Shown piece after piece: positions 22,770 to 34,598 of a stretch of 64,000 nucleotides of DNA. The stretch is from Deroplatys truncata (lineage: Eukaryota > Arthropoda > Insecta > Mantodea > Mantidae): NCBI GenBank assembly GCA_030765065.1, contig CM060976.1:55846539-55910538 (forward strand). The letters are read 5' to 3'. The notes under the pieces are model-generated. The model saw nothing but the letters and a program-made list of their open reading frames with translations, had not been told where the DNA came from and did no database searches. Within the stretch, counting starts at the first letter, position 1; every line of letters begins with the position of its first letter. The translations under genes and the position numbers were made by a program.

Positions 22770-24533
22770 TACTTTTTACTTCAAAATTAAGTTGTTGCAC
22801 AGTACTTTAAAATGCAAGCTCATTTCAATTTCACTGTGTTAGAATTCATGACATACTGTTTTTCATATTGCTCAAAATTAAAATACATTTTTCCAATATA
22901 CCAAGAGTGCGGGTCAAATACAATGGTCATAGAAAATTATATGTATCAACGTATAAATTCCCAAAAAGTAATCATTTCAATATGTAAAAGATCAATTATC
23001 CAAAAAACTGCATTAAATAAAAAGTGTTTATGAAAAGGTTTAAATTTTTAAATTTAAAGATTTATACCAAATTTTATGTATATACAATTTATTGCTGAAC
23101 ATCAAGTTATGGGATATTTTAACTCTCATTAATGTAATTACCCAATGTTCCGACTGATTCTTTAATTACAACTAAATAATTTATCCAATAATAAACGAAA
23201 GAGTAGCAGATATCAAACTGGAAATGTATAGTTACAATACCTACGTATATAATTAGCAAACATAATGCACCCAAAAACATTAATGAAATGTAAGTAATAA
23301 GGTATATAATAAAGTTAGGATCAATAATGCTTTCTATAAGTGACAAATTAACATGTTCTGTAAGTTTTGATATTTTCCTTAGAAGTTACAGCGCTTTCGC
23401 ATTTAATGTTGTAGCTCTGTCTATTCTTGTAATACATAATTCTTCAAAAGGCTTTATGCATACAGAATGGATGTCTTTTTCGTTTTAATAACTCTGTGGG
23501 AATGTTCCTTAGACAGGCTTTACGACGATTTTCATCTTTGGGCAGTGAAAATGTTGCAACTCTTTCAGCTTCGGTTCATAATTTGATCGTCCATTATACA
23601 GTGCTAACGATCTTTTAGGGATTTTTTATTTTATTAACGTTGCTATACTGTAATAGTTTCTGGCAATAAAGACTAATATATCTACAAAAAAGAAGGAACA
23701 TTACCTTTCTGTATCCATTTTGATAGCAAAAATATGTTATGGGCCAGAACACATGGAAAAATATCAGCTCAATACACACTTTGAAACACACTGAACTAAA
23801 AATATGTAATGTAACACATATAATGTAAGATTAGAACTCGCAGCACATATAAATTATAAAAACCAGGTAATAAAATAACCCTTCACTGTTTTTAACATCG
23901 TTAGGGTAATGCTGGGAAAAGAAGATATTAATTACACACTTGAAAATAGGTTAATATATGAGAATTATTGAAAACTAATAATACTATAATGTAATCATAT
24001 CTTAAGACATTTTTTCACTAACACGTAGCACTAAATATAACACACAATATTAAATATATACTACAGCATAAGAACACAAGTTACAGTAAGCGTTTTAGCT
24101 ACCATGCCGTTGCAAGCATTCTTGGTCAGACTAGTACAACCAGCTGACCGCAACGTACCGAATGGTGCCATTCTCATCAGCTACGCCACCGGTCAAATTG
24201 ACTGGCTGTGTTCCTAAAAGGTAAGAGTATGAAATAAAAGCGCTTATAATAATGTGTCAAGAATAACACTTGAAAGGGATCTATAGATACTAGATTCATG
24301 AGACAATGTTTCACTTCACTGGGTTCAATAATATGTGACAAGTACACAATTATAAATACTTAACCTGTCAATTTGACAGGAAGGTCCTTCTAGTGTTATG
24401 TAGAGGATATTCATGTAGCTCATTCCCGTACTTCAAACATATAATATTTTAATCAAAATCCTCAAAGCCTTTATCGAGAAAATAAAAACAACCAAGGTGT
24501 TGCAGAACAGGAATTTGACCCTTCCTTACGACA
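21783..24533. other. Long AT-rich spacer with a (TAA)n microsatellite
   Basis: A (TAA)n run lies at about 22735-22768. The remaining open frames are short, hydrophobic and typical of AT-rich DNA. No transposon end or protein similarity was recognised over 2.7 kb. Confidence 0.4.
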
Positions 24534-25993
24534 TTTACTTTCTTTACTATGTACATATAGTAAGTAGTAGAAGTATTGTATTCCATACAAAAATTCGATA
24601 TCGAGATTTCACCGGAAATACATGTTTTGAGAATCCCTGGATCCAAATAAAGGCATTTTATAGAAAAAGATCCGCATGTTTGTTTGTGTGTGTGTGTGTG
24701 TGTGTGTGAACAGCACAACTCAAAAATGAAAAATCGGACAAATACCAAACTTGCACTTTAAGTTCAGTAACTTCCAGTGATGCACAAGAATATTTTTAAG
24801 AAAATCCCCACAGCAATTACCCTTTACATGGAACAGCTTTCGAAATTTTTTAATTTGTATAAAATGTCTCTAACAATGTTGATTAAACTGTCATGTATTA
24901 AGGATATTTACATGACAAATAAAAGACCTAGTGTATGTCTCGAGTTTTCTGGAAATAGTCTAGGAGGTCCTCTTCATTCGGAAGCAATTTCCTATAATCA
25001 CGTATCACTGGTAAACGTTAAGCAATGGACGAAAATGTACTGTACAAAAAAATGTAGATCTCTTTAAAGCTCACAATTTATTTTAAATATCTTTCTTATA
25101 GCATAAGACATTTCCGAGATAACTCTTATTAATTGTTCGAATTGTTCCAGTAGATTTACGTATAGCCAGTTGAACTGAAGGGGGCACCTCGTGCACCGCG
25201 ACCTACATATATCTATTGTGCCTACCATCTCACAGGGAGAAGGGATAAAGTGAAGGAACCGCACAGAAGGCTACAGGCCGTAGACAGACAAGCCACAGAG
25301 ACGCGCGGAAGTCCCTAACATTTCCAAACTCTCAGGCCCATCCTACTGCTGGAGCCGCAAAGGGAGGGCGATGAACGAAGCAGAGTCAAGCAGGTCTCTG
25401 GTGTCCAAGGGGAATATTCCTTCCAGTGAGTATACATCCACGCCATCTGCCCACGTTTATACACCATACCTGTACATCACTCACACACCTCGAGACCTAG
25501 AAGCACACTGAAAGTCGAGAATGGAATAAAATGAAAGAAAATTGACGGAAAGGAAATCGAGACAGAGAAGAAACCATCCCAGCATTCGCCTGTTGACCCG
25601 GGGAAACCACGAAAACTGTGGCGTCAGAGTGGGTGGTCGCCGGGAATCGAATCCAGGATCTCCTGAATGCGCGTCACAGACGTTGCCGCCTAAGCTATCC
25701 CGCTCGTTGAATTGTTCCAATACTTTGTCATTCTTTTAAAATGCTGCCGATTTTCAGCTATTTATTGCGATTCCATTGAAATAGTAGGGAATTGTAAGGT
25801 CAGCGTATAGCATCCAGTTCTTAAACATTTGACTATCTTATTCCTTTGTATCTATAACGTAATGTGTAATGTATCTATTTCTGCAAAGGTTTATTTGGAT
25901 TAAAATGAAGTAGATAGAAAAATAAGCTTTAGTAATAAGAGTTTGTAGAAATTATAGAGCTTAGAGAAATTCATGTGAATGTAACACATCAGA
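24534..25993 (+). mobile_element. Family H copy, split by an S1 SINE
   Basis: It starts TTTACTTTCTTTACTATG, has a (GT)n run at 24686-24707, and ends GAGAAATTCATGTGAATG then TAACACATCAGA at 25993. The S1 SINE at 25150-25708 splits it. Removing the SINE restores a continuous family H sequence across the duplicated target. Confidence 0.9.
25150..25708 (-). mobile_element. SINE S1, full length with 11 bp target-site duplication
   Basis: GAATTGTTCCA flanks it at 25139-25149 and 25709-25719, so its length is fixed at 559 bases. On the minus strand it starts with a tRNA-like head (A-box-like TAGCTTAGGCGGCA, B box GATTCGATTCC) and continues with the shared CAGGCGAATGCTGGGATGGTT segment. This is the best-defined S1 copy. 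Confidence 0.92.
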
Positions 25994-26529
25994 ATTTTAT
26001 GTATGGCAATCAAGACAAGTTATATAATTCTTGCATTAAGAAAATGAAGCACATGGCATCTAACGGGTATTGTAGCGCAATCTATGCTACTTCTAGGTGT
26101 TGCATTCCCTACGCTTAGCTGTAGGTAAGATGTTTTGGCACAAGAAATGCACAATTTAATGCATTCCATTAAATAACACATTTAAATATGGAGAATGTAA
26201 AGTTCAATTAGTAATGCTGTTTTCGCTTAGGAGACGTAAATCTTATCTTAGTATAAAACAAATTTCCCAACTAATAATTAGAAAGTATATATTTAAAAAA
26301 ATCCTGTTTAATTCGTCGTCATGAGTTACACTATGAATACATGTACCATAGAATCAGTGGAACTGTTAGCAAATGCTGAACCAATTTTCCCATTTTGTAA
26401 AACTATCGACACAGTCCTGACGTCTAGATTACCAACTCTCTGAGTGCTTTCTTTCGTATTTGAGTAATAATATTATATCTAGTTCAGAAGAAAACCTTCA
26501 AAAGTCAGCTTATAGATTGAGTAAAATAG
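25994..26529. other. AT-rich spacer, nothing recognised
   Basis: No motif was recognised. Confidence 0.35.
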
Positions 26530-27045
26530 CAAAATAGTATAACTTGACAATCACTCTAAGTAAAACAAAGGAAAATAAATTATAAGATCAACGTTTCTTA
26601 TAGAAGATAAGATTGTGGAACAGGTGGTAAAGTTTAAATATTTAAGATGCAATTTATGGAACAAAAACAATCTTTTTAATTAAAAAACAGAAGTCTTTAT
26701 TTATTTTAATGACACTATAAGGTAATGTTTGAAAAACAAAGAAAAAATATTAAAATGTTATAAAGTAATGTCAGTGTCAAAATTATGTATAGGAATTAAA
26801 CATGGATTATGACAGAGGAAAACAAAAGGGGACTTGAAGTAATGAAATGAAGCTTTTAAGAGCAGTGGCAGGATGTATGATAACAGATCATAAAAGAAAT
26901 GATGATATAAGAAAAGAATTAGCTATGTATATTCTGAATGAAGAAATTAAAGAATATAAAAGTAAGCTGATAAGTCATCTTCAAAGAATGAATACAGAGA
27001 GGGATTACCACTTCATTTTAAGAATTATAAGGCAATAGGGAAAAG
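26530..27045 (+). pseudogene. LINE reverse transcriptase C-terminal relic
   Basis: The frame 26847-27038 reads MKLLRAVAGCMITDHKRNDD, then IRKELAMYILNEEIKEYKSK and LISHLQRMNTERD. This is the C-terminal signature of insect endonuclease-reverse transcriptases, better preserved than the copy at 2040-2450. Upstream, YNLTITLSKTK and the IVEQVVKFKYLRC block (26530-26660) match the region just after the catalytic box, although stops and a deletion lie between. The [YF]xDD box itself was not found here. Confidence 0.75.
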
Positions 27046-27135
27046 AAATTTTGGAAGATGGCATGAATAGGATATGTAGATTACTACAGAAGAAATGTCT
27101 AGTGCATGAGGGAGGAAGAAGAACTATATTTCTCC

Positions 27136-27441
27136 TCATTTAATTTCTTTCAGGAATGCAGGTCCGATGGGATGGGCAGTGATGTGCGGCTCCGAGGTGG
27201 ATGTGCTTTGGGGAGAGAATTGTTTCCTGGCTGGCATGGAATCTTCTTCCCAAACCTGCCTTGAGTATAGCGGAGATAGAATTGGCGGCTGGGGATGCTC
27301 AATTGCAAACCTAAAGGAACCCACTGCGCTGCTGCTGCTGCCACCACCAGATTTGGCCACTCGTCGTCCTCTCTCGCTCCATCCCTTACTCCCAGTGACA
27401 ACAGGTCTAGCTTTGGCCACAGTACTGAAATCCTCCTCCAC
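27136..27441 (-). CDS. Unrecognised 101-codon open frame in a GC-richer island
   Basis: The product (for example DFSTVAKARPVVTGSKGW, GGGSSSSAVGSFRFAIEHPQ, RQVWEEDSMPARKQ) has balanced, protein-like composition, unlike neighbouring AT-rich frames. Part of it is a trinucleotide run (CAG/CTG type) giving poly-Ser. The plus strand carries a good 3' splice-acceptor string (TTTAATTTCTTTCAG ending at 27153), and two other frames are also open, so the true frame and strand are uncertain. It may be an exon, a piece of a transposon ORF1, or chance. I recognise no family. Confidence 0.25.
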   Translation of the reverse strand: MEEDFSTVAKARPVVTGSKGWSERGRRVAKSGGGSSSSAVGSFRFAIEHPQPPILSPLYSRQVWEEDSMPARKQFSPQSTSTSEPHITAHPIGPAFLKEIK

Positions 27442-27449
27442 ATCATGTC

Positions 27450-28213
27450 TATTCCTAAACCTATGATCCTATATTTTATTTTATTATTTCACACTGTGTA
27501 TATTATACCGAGTGAGTCTTCTCAGCCTGTGGATTGAGAAGTTATGCATCCCTGCGTTGTACAGGCTATGTCGTAAACACTGTCTACTGCATCGAGTCGT
27601 ATCAATTTGAGCCGAAATGAATGCTCTGCACACTGTGATTGTAGTGGCTTGCACTTGTAGCGCAACAGTGTGCTCGTTGGTCTTCAGTGATAAAGGTCCT
27701 AAGTTCAAATATTGCCACTTGAGGGTAATTTTTATCTTTAGTAAATTTAACGAGAACTGATAGTTTGGCATGAAAGTATCGTTTCACTTAATTACTTTAT
27801 CTGAATTTCATTATAACACAAATTGTTACTTGTTATAATATGCTTTAATGAACATCATAAACAAATGCAAGAAATGTATTAATAAACTCATTTATTCGCA
27901 GATGTGATTTGAGCTTCCAACTTCACCATCACTTTTCAGTACGTTAACCATTGCGCTACTACAGCACGTTAGCAGGGAGCACCACCATAACCTTAATCAA
28001 TGGGCTGGTGAATGCGGTGTCAACACCTGCATTTCGCATCGTCTGTAAAATGCAGGGTTGCTAGTTACCAATCCGCAGGATGAGAAGACTCACGCGATAT
28101 ATATATATATATATTATGTGTTTTGTTACAGTAACAGTATTGTGTTTCTTTCTTTTGCACCTATCTACTGTAATTATTTTTATACTAGTAGAGCAGACAG
28201 AGAAGTCTCAGCT
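27450..28213. other. Spacer with a short (AT)n run
   Basis: An (AT)n run lies at about 28099-28114. Nothing else was recognised. Confidence 0.35.
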
Positions 28214-29066
28214 CTACTGTGTTGCACTCACATGACTTTCCCTAATCCTGTACAATATATTTTTACAAACGCTTATTCGCCATCTACTCATGTTAATCAA
28301 GATAAACATTTTCAGCAACTATCTTATTGCTAAGTTTCTTGTAGGTACAAGGGGAATATGGTAGGCTTTAAGCGATTGTCAAATCTCTTAAGATCTGGTT
28401 GCTATGTGGAACATTTCATTCTCCTTGCATGTCCAGGACATAAAAAAACGAATAAGGAATTCTCATCTCAGGAAAAAGCGTAAGTATTGGAAAATTCAAA
28501 TAAATAACAAGGAATATCTCGAAAATGGTTCCCTCGACAAAAAGCAAATGTATGTGACATAAATTGTATGTTTTAACGATATATACATTTTTTATGTAGT
28601 AAAACTTTGTTTATCTCTTACGGTTTACCAGTTACGCAAATGTCTTCAGAATAAGCGGACTTTTGGGGACATTCAAAGAAAATTCAAGGTATACATTTCA
28701 TTTGGCATGAAAATATCTTAAACATATGATATTTTAAACAAAATCGTTAGAGACATTTTTGAGAAAATCTAAATTTCAAAAAAAGTTCCACATATAGGGT
28801 AGACAAGGTTGGGAGGATTAACTTGAAAATATTCGTGTCGGGTCCTTGGAAAATACTAAATGCAAATACCAAGTTTGGAATTTATCAGACTTTTCGTGTT
28901 TCGTTTGTTCACAACAGGCAGACACACACACGGACATGTTATCAAAAATGCTTTATTTGGATTCAGGAAAACTCAAAATTATGTATTTCTCGTGACATTT
29001 CGGTATCGAGTTTTTGGGTGGAATACAATACTTCCCCAACTTGCTGTACGTAGTAGAGAAAGTAAT
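28214..29066 (-). mobile_element. Family H copy, near full length
   Basis: The plus strand shows GTGTTGCACTCACATGACTT at the left and TACGTAGTAGAGAAAGTAAT at the right. The CA-rich segment is near 28920. The terminal hairpin pairing is weakened by substitutions. Confidence 0.85.
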
Positions 29067-29739
29067 TATATGTGCTCAGCTTTGCTGTGTAGATTTTTGT
29101 GTGGCAATGTGCATCCTTTATTAAAACTAGGAAGCCTTCCTTATTGTATACAATTACGAATTATCCAAAGGATATTTCTTCAGTTCTTCAAATCTGAATA
29201 TTAATTATAAATCAGAATTTCAGAACAGTTCCTCACAAACCTTTTTTTCTAACCCAATAATTAAATGGGAAGACATAGAATGAACATTTCACTATTATAA
29301 CCGTAACGTAGATTAAAATACTTCAAAACTAAAAATAATATTTACTTACTGCAGTCTCTGAGAAGGAGAAAAATGTATCCAATTTTTATTCTCATTTGCC
29401 AATTGACATTCATTTGAACAGTATCTACTTTAAACGCATCAGCTACAAAAAAAGTTCATCCCGATTTACTAAAATCACAAAAGACTAAGAGCAGAGGGGC
29501 AGAGGACTTGCAAATCCTTTTGTTACATTAGCATAGACATCCTCATAATTTTCGTCTCAATCCTAAGATGGTTTCCTTAATAAAGAATGTAAGTATAACG
29601 GATGAAAATGAATTTAATAAACCACTGTTGCGGATGAACTCAATCCATCGCATACTCAGTTCTTAATATTTAGGATTTAGTGACACGGTTAAGTCCTCTC
29701 TAACATTTATAGGATACTCAACTGTCTTCTTTTAACTTT
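29067..29739. other. AT-rich spacer, nothing recognised
   Basis: No motif was recognised. Confidence 0.35.
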
Positions 29740-30432
29740 TTTTTACCACATACATAGTAGATGGTAGAACTATTGGAATTCATTCAAAATCGAATTCTCC
29801 AATCGAATTTCACTGAAAAATTCATGCTTTGAGTGCCCCTTTATCCAGAAAAAGGACTAGAAAAAAATTTGTGAGTACATATGTGTAAGTACATACGTAT
29901 GCGGTATTTGTGTGTGTGTGTGTAAACAGCATAAAAACTAAAACGAAGTTTTGGATAAATACCAAACTTGGTATTTAAGTTCAATATCTCTCGAAGATGT
30001 GACACGAAGATTTTAAAGAAAATCCCCTTTTAAAAAACTACTTCTTACATGGAAAGCTTAAACATTTTTATTAAAGTAGCATGCATTTAAGATACATGTG
30101 ATAAAACGTTTATCTTGAATTTTCTAAGAATAGTCTATGAAGTGCTCTTCATTCAGAAAGCATTTTGTATAATGTTTGTAAACTAGTAAACCATAAGAAA
30201 TAGACAAACATTTTCTGAAAACAAAATGCACTTGGGTCTCTTTAAAGCACACGGTTTATTTCAAATAACTTTTTGTGGCATCACAATTTCTTAGATATTC
30301 GTTATTGTTGCTTTGAAATGTTCAATACTTTATTCTTTATGTAAGGCGATATCAACATTCAGTTGTTTCTCGCGACATATAGAATTTCTAGGCCAGCATA
30401 AAGCGATTCTCTTTTAAGCTTGGACTATCGCT
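29740..30432 (+). mobile_element. Family H copy, 3' end lost at a SINE fragment
   Basis: It starts TTTACCACATACATAGTAG, with the inverted repeat mutated, and has a GT run near 29910. It is recognisable to GGACTATCGCTT at 30432, where an S1 tail fragment begins. The expected hairpin end is missing. Confidence 0.75.
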
Positions 30433-30690
30433 TCGGTCTCCTATAAGTGAAGTTACAGAAGTGGCTCCTTTCATTCCGAGACCCACTAAGGTGGAGTTGT
30501 GCTGACGTAAGGATTGGTGTCATTCTGGAATCGTTAGGAACCCCGACGTTCCTAGCGCCCATCTTCGTCGGTATATGATCGCTCTTCGGATTTCCCCTTC
30601 ATCCCTTCCTCCTAGGAGTCACAAAGGGACGACTATGGCCTACCTGCGTTGTTGTGCTCAGTGACTCCTTCTGACTAATTCTAATCCTAA
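30433..30690 (+). mobile_element. SINE S1 tail fragment
   Basis: The shared landmarks are GGAATCGTTAGGAACCCC, CCTTCATCCCTTCCTCC and TACCTGCGTTGTTGTGCTC. The head and body are absent. Confidence 0.6.
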
Positions 30691-30792
30691 TCCTGCTGAC
30701 ACGAGGCTAGCATTTAAACTGATGAACCAGAGTTCAACTCACAATCTCGAGCAAACAAAACAAACCTTCAAGAACAAAGCTAACCATAATAC

Positions 30793-31056
30793 TGTTATAC
30801 ACCGGGGTGAAGCCAAAAGCTTTGCAGCTAAAATGTTAAATTTAGTTCCCCCGATATAAACATTGAGGGGCCGTAGCTACAAAGGCAAATAAGAGATACC
30901 AGGAACTTGCTGCAAAAAGCTAAAGCGGGCGCGGGATATTTATAAATAATACATATAAATTCACATTTGACTCTGATTTATTATAAAGTTACCTTGGTAC
31001 TGCTACATGGTTCCCAAAAGATTAAAAACAAATATTGGGGGAGAAGCCCCCCCCCC

Positions 31057-31091
<35 letters not shown>

Positions 31092-31334
31092 CACGCGCGC
31101 TACATACAACCACCCACTCTGAAGATATACACCCGACTGACTCTATGGGTGACACCACGCTCTCAGACAAAGAGGCTCTTCGCTCAACTTGCCTTCACCC
31201 CCCTGACTAGGAATTGGAGGTAAATATGCCGCGCCGGACAAGAATTCAACTCACAAACGAAATAATTAGTTCAACAATATCATTATACACCGCAATAATG
31301 TGTCCGTTGCGACAATGTATACACATACGTTACA
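30793..31334 (-). mobile_element. LTR-like repeat T, copy 1
   Basis: The plus strand runs from TGTTATACACCGGGGTGA to GCGACAATGTATACACATACG plus TTACA. Copies 2 (32093-32530, same orientation) and 3 (61215-61776, opposite) share both ends and the internal order. On the minus strand AATAAA is conserved (near 30978) at the same place in all three, giving a likely U3-R-U5 orientation. A C-run plus (CA)n (31051-31088) has expanded here where copies 2 and 3 have only short CA stretches. No target duplication was seen. Confidence 0.6.
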
Positions 31335-32092
31335 TCACTTATACCACAGGAGAGAGAACAATGAAAATAAAAACTACCAGTAATGAGCTTGCGGCGTTTC
31401 ATTTCCGTGCACAACGTTTTCAGCTCTGAATCTTCTTCTTTAAGACATTCTCTTCAGTAATGATGGAGATTTCCTTCTTGTTGTGTACCGCATTCGCGCA
31501 TACCTTGGGTGCCGTAACTCACACCATAATTAAAGTTAATGGTCTGGCAAAATTTTCAGTGTCACTTTACAAGCGCCTTAAAACACTTAAGATCTGATGT
31601 GCTTAAAGTTCTTGCAACATTACTCATTTTTACTCCCGTGTTCCTTAATTATCACCATCTCTTCTCCGCACTAATTTGAGCAATAATTCACTCTTCTGCT
31701 CTTACAATTAATTAAAGTCAATGCTTGTTTTTTCTATTGGGTAAAGCTAGAAAATTCCACCTTAGCTTTTATCCACTTTTGTTCCAATAAAATTGAGAGA
31801 AATCCCATTTTTTCTTTTGCACAGTAGTTGACCTGGGTTCTGCTTAGCGGGCTATTCCGTCTCAAATCGACCGAAATGGAAGGGCAATTGAGCTTACCAC
31901 TTAGTATTTATATACAAGCGTGATACATTATTTACTTTACTAGAGTAATACATACTGAACTAGTATCTACTACTAGTTGTAGAATGTAGGCATGCAGAGA
32001 GCCGTGCTTTGTTTGTTTGTTTCTTTCTTTTTCTATTGTTGTTATTAGTGATAATGGGAAAATGTTTTACAACACCAAGTAGAAGTGTATAT
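31335..32092. other. Sequence between two LTR-like copies
   Basis: 758 bases with no protein similarity on either strand and no convincing primer-binding site or polypurine tract. The two flanking LTR-like copies differ considerably, so this may be ordinary spacer between two solo LTRs rather than the interior of one element. Confidence 0.4.
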
Positions 32093-32530
32093 TGTTATAT
32101 ACCGGGGTGAGGCTAAAAGGTTTTGCAGCTAAAATATTAAATTTATTTAACCCCGGCAGAGACAAACGAGAGATACCAGGAGCTTGCTGCACAAATCTAA
32201 AGCAGGAGTGGGATTTGCATAACAAAATATAGATTTAACACATTACCTGTGGTTTATTAAAATTGATAAGGTGCCGCTACATTGTTCACAAAGGTTACAG
32301 ACAAACATTGGAGGGAGAGGCTTCACACACACGAACCACGCACGCTACATCCACATACCACTCACTCTGAAGACACACAAGACTCACGCCACGCTACTGA
32401 CTATAAGGTGGGGAGGGAAATACCGCGCCGTACATAAATTCAAACTCTCAATCAAAATGATTATACACGACAATGTCATGCTACACAGCAATGATTTGTC
32501 CGACGCGACAATGCACACACATACGCTACA
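32093..32530 (-). mobile_element. LTR-like repeat T, copy 2
   Basis: It begins TGTTATATACCGGGGTGAGG and ends GCGACAATGCACACACATACG then CTACA on the plus strand. ATAT flanks both sides, a possible 4 bp target duplication, but in AT-rich DNA this is weak. Minus-strand AATAAA is near 32252. The Tc1/mariner-like element starts ten bases to the right. Confidence 0.6.
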
Positions 32531-32539
32531 ATATATATA

Positions 32540-33842
32540 GTGTGTCCCGTTGAACCGTTACCAAAAAGAAACCTTAATATCTCCGAAATTAATAGGCATA
32601 AAATAGCCAGAATTCGATTGTATGTAAGAGGAGTTCACCAAGTTTCAATAAATCTTCACACGTGCGCCTTTGGTGGCCCGAACAATATCAAGACGGAACT
32701 CTATCTCCCTCCATGTGTTCCGCAGCATTACTGGTGTAACGGAAGCACAAGCGTCAATTATCCGCCTTCGAAGGTCAGTCAGGTCCTGTACTGGAGTTCA
32801 ATAAACAATGCTTTTCACATACCCCATTGAAAGAAATCTAAGGTGGTTAAGTCTGGTGACCTTGGAGGCCATTCAATGGGACCTGCTCTTCCAATCCACT
32901 TGTTTGGAAATTCTGTGCTGAGATAGTGTCCAGCTTCATGGGCGTAATGTGGAGGGGCTCCATCTTGCTGAAAGAAGAACTCATCCGGAATTTGTGGGAC
33001 TGCCTAGTTCTCCAGCATATCTAGGTATGTTGTTCGTGTTACTGTGCTTTCAGCAAAGAAAAAAGTTGCGATCACTGTATCACAAATTAAAACACAACAC
33101 ACGTTAACTTTCAGGCTATCACGTTCATATTCCATTATAACACATGGGTTTTCTACTCTCCATATTCTACAGTTATGGCAATGCACTTTATGAGATGTGT
33201 GAAGGGTTGCTTTGTCTGAGAATGCGATGTGGTTGAGGAATTCATTTTCACCATCAATGCGGGATAACAGTGCCGTGGCAAATTCGGCCAGTTTGGGTTC
33301 ATCATTCCGCTGTAACGTTTGCGTAAGTTGGATTTTGTATGCTCTAAGTCGCAGTCTTTTATGGACAACCGAGTGAACAGTCGTCTTCGGAATACCTAAC
33401 GCTTAACTAGCTCGTCGAATTGGCTTCCTTTGGCTACACTGAAATGCTTGCCTTACATCTTCAACTGTAGCTGCGGACACTAGCTGTTTGCCGCTTCCCT
33501 TTTTCCTCAGCACAGATACTGTTTTCAACAGCTGATTATGTCATTCCACAATGGTATGACGATCTGGAGCATTTGCACCATATTCGTGCCTAAATCTTCT
33601 TTATACTGCAATTGGGAATGTCAATTAGGCTAACCAAAACAACTTTCACTTTCTGTTGTACCGAGAATTCCGCCATTTTAACTCTGTGTGTTGGCATACC
33701 TTCGGCTTGCGCAGTAGCGTCATAATTGCATTTTCACAAAACTTGGAAAGTTTCTACACGAAACAAGCTGAAAAGTATAATTATAACTTGACTGTGTAAG
33801 GATATATTTCATTTCTCAGTGGTAACGATTGAACGGAACATA
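32540..33842 (-). pseudogene. Tc1/mariner-superfamily transposon with mutated transposase (DUF4817 type)
   Basis: Element of about 1.3 kb. The left terminus GTGTCCCGTTGAACCGTTAC (32542) and the right terminus (reverse complement TGTTCCGTTCAATCGTTAC) form imperfect inverted repeats next to TA. The transposase reads on the minus strand from an ATG at 33676 (MAEFS). It has an N-terminal helix-turn-helix region, then TTVHSVVHKRLRLRAYKIQL, the first acidic site FSDKATLH (Asp codon 33214-33216), FFQQDGAPPHYAHE (Asp 32962-32964) and WPPRSPDLTTLDFF (Asp 32851-32853). There are 83 codons between the first two aspartates and 36 between the last two. All three catalytic aspartates survive, but several stops and frameshifts interrupt the frame, so the enzyme is dead as it stands. 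Confidence 0.85.
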
Positions 33843-34319
33843 CGTATGCATATATGTTTCACAATAAACGCAGAGGATTTAAGCCCATAATTATTCTCGT
33901 TCTCTCACGGAAGTCTGTATTTGTGCGATAAACACGAAAATTTACATATTTAAAAAAAAGTTACAAAACTATTATGTTGACGATCAAGCATTATGACTAC
34001 AATCAAATGCAGACAGTGAAATTTAGCGATTACTGACCAAATCTTCAATGGCCTGAAAAGATTATAACTTGTTATATTTTGCAATTTGATGTGATGGAAT
34101 AAACAGTTGGAAATAATAGCCGACTATGATACAAGGAGTAAAAGTAGGGTTTTATTTCAAACGTACAAGCAAAATAAAACCATGTTAACATGTGACATAT
34201 ACTATTTTTTAGACATCACTCGAATTTGTAACATATCAATAGCATTATATTGATTCCTTAACTAACAGAGATAAAGTTTAGAGCGCGATACGAGAAACAC
34301 GAGAAATGACATTAAAAAA
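33843..34319. other. AT-rich spacer, nothing recognised
   Basis: No motif was recognised. Confidence 0.35.
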
Positions 34320-34598
34320 TCTGATGTGTTACACTCACATGACTTTCTCTACTCTTGTACAAACTATTTATATAAACGCTTATTCCCATCTACTTCATGT
34401 TAATCGAGATAAACATTTACAGACTCCATCTTATTGCTAATTTTCTTGTAGATGTAAGGGGAAAATGTATTTACAAGGGCAATATAGAAAAACAATAGCC
34501 TTTAAGCACATACATATTTCTTAATAGCTGGTTGCTAGGTGCAGCACCATTCCGTTTGCCACAGATTATAACTCTGTGCATATCCAAGACAAAAAAAA
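34320..34598 (-). mobile_element. Family H partial copy, tandem with the next
   Basis: This 279-base segment repeats the hairpin-side end of the following copy at roughly 90 percent identity. It begins TCTGATGTGTTACACTCACA and stops at an A-run. Both segments share a private stretch (TATTTACAAGGGCAATATAGA) not seen in other family H copies, so one was copied from the other locally. Confidence 0.9.

Noticed and set aside
23119-23346. Hydrophobic minus-strand frame suggesting a mitochondrial insert.
   Set aside because: No mitochondrial gene order or protein motif; AT-rich DNA commonly yields Ile/Phe/Tyr-rich frames.
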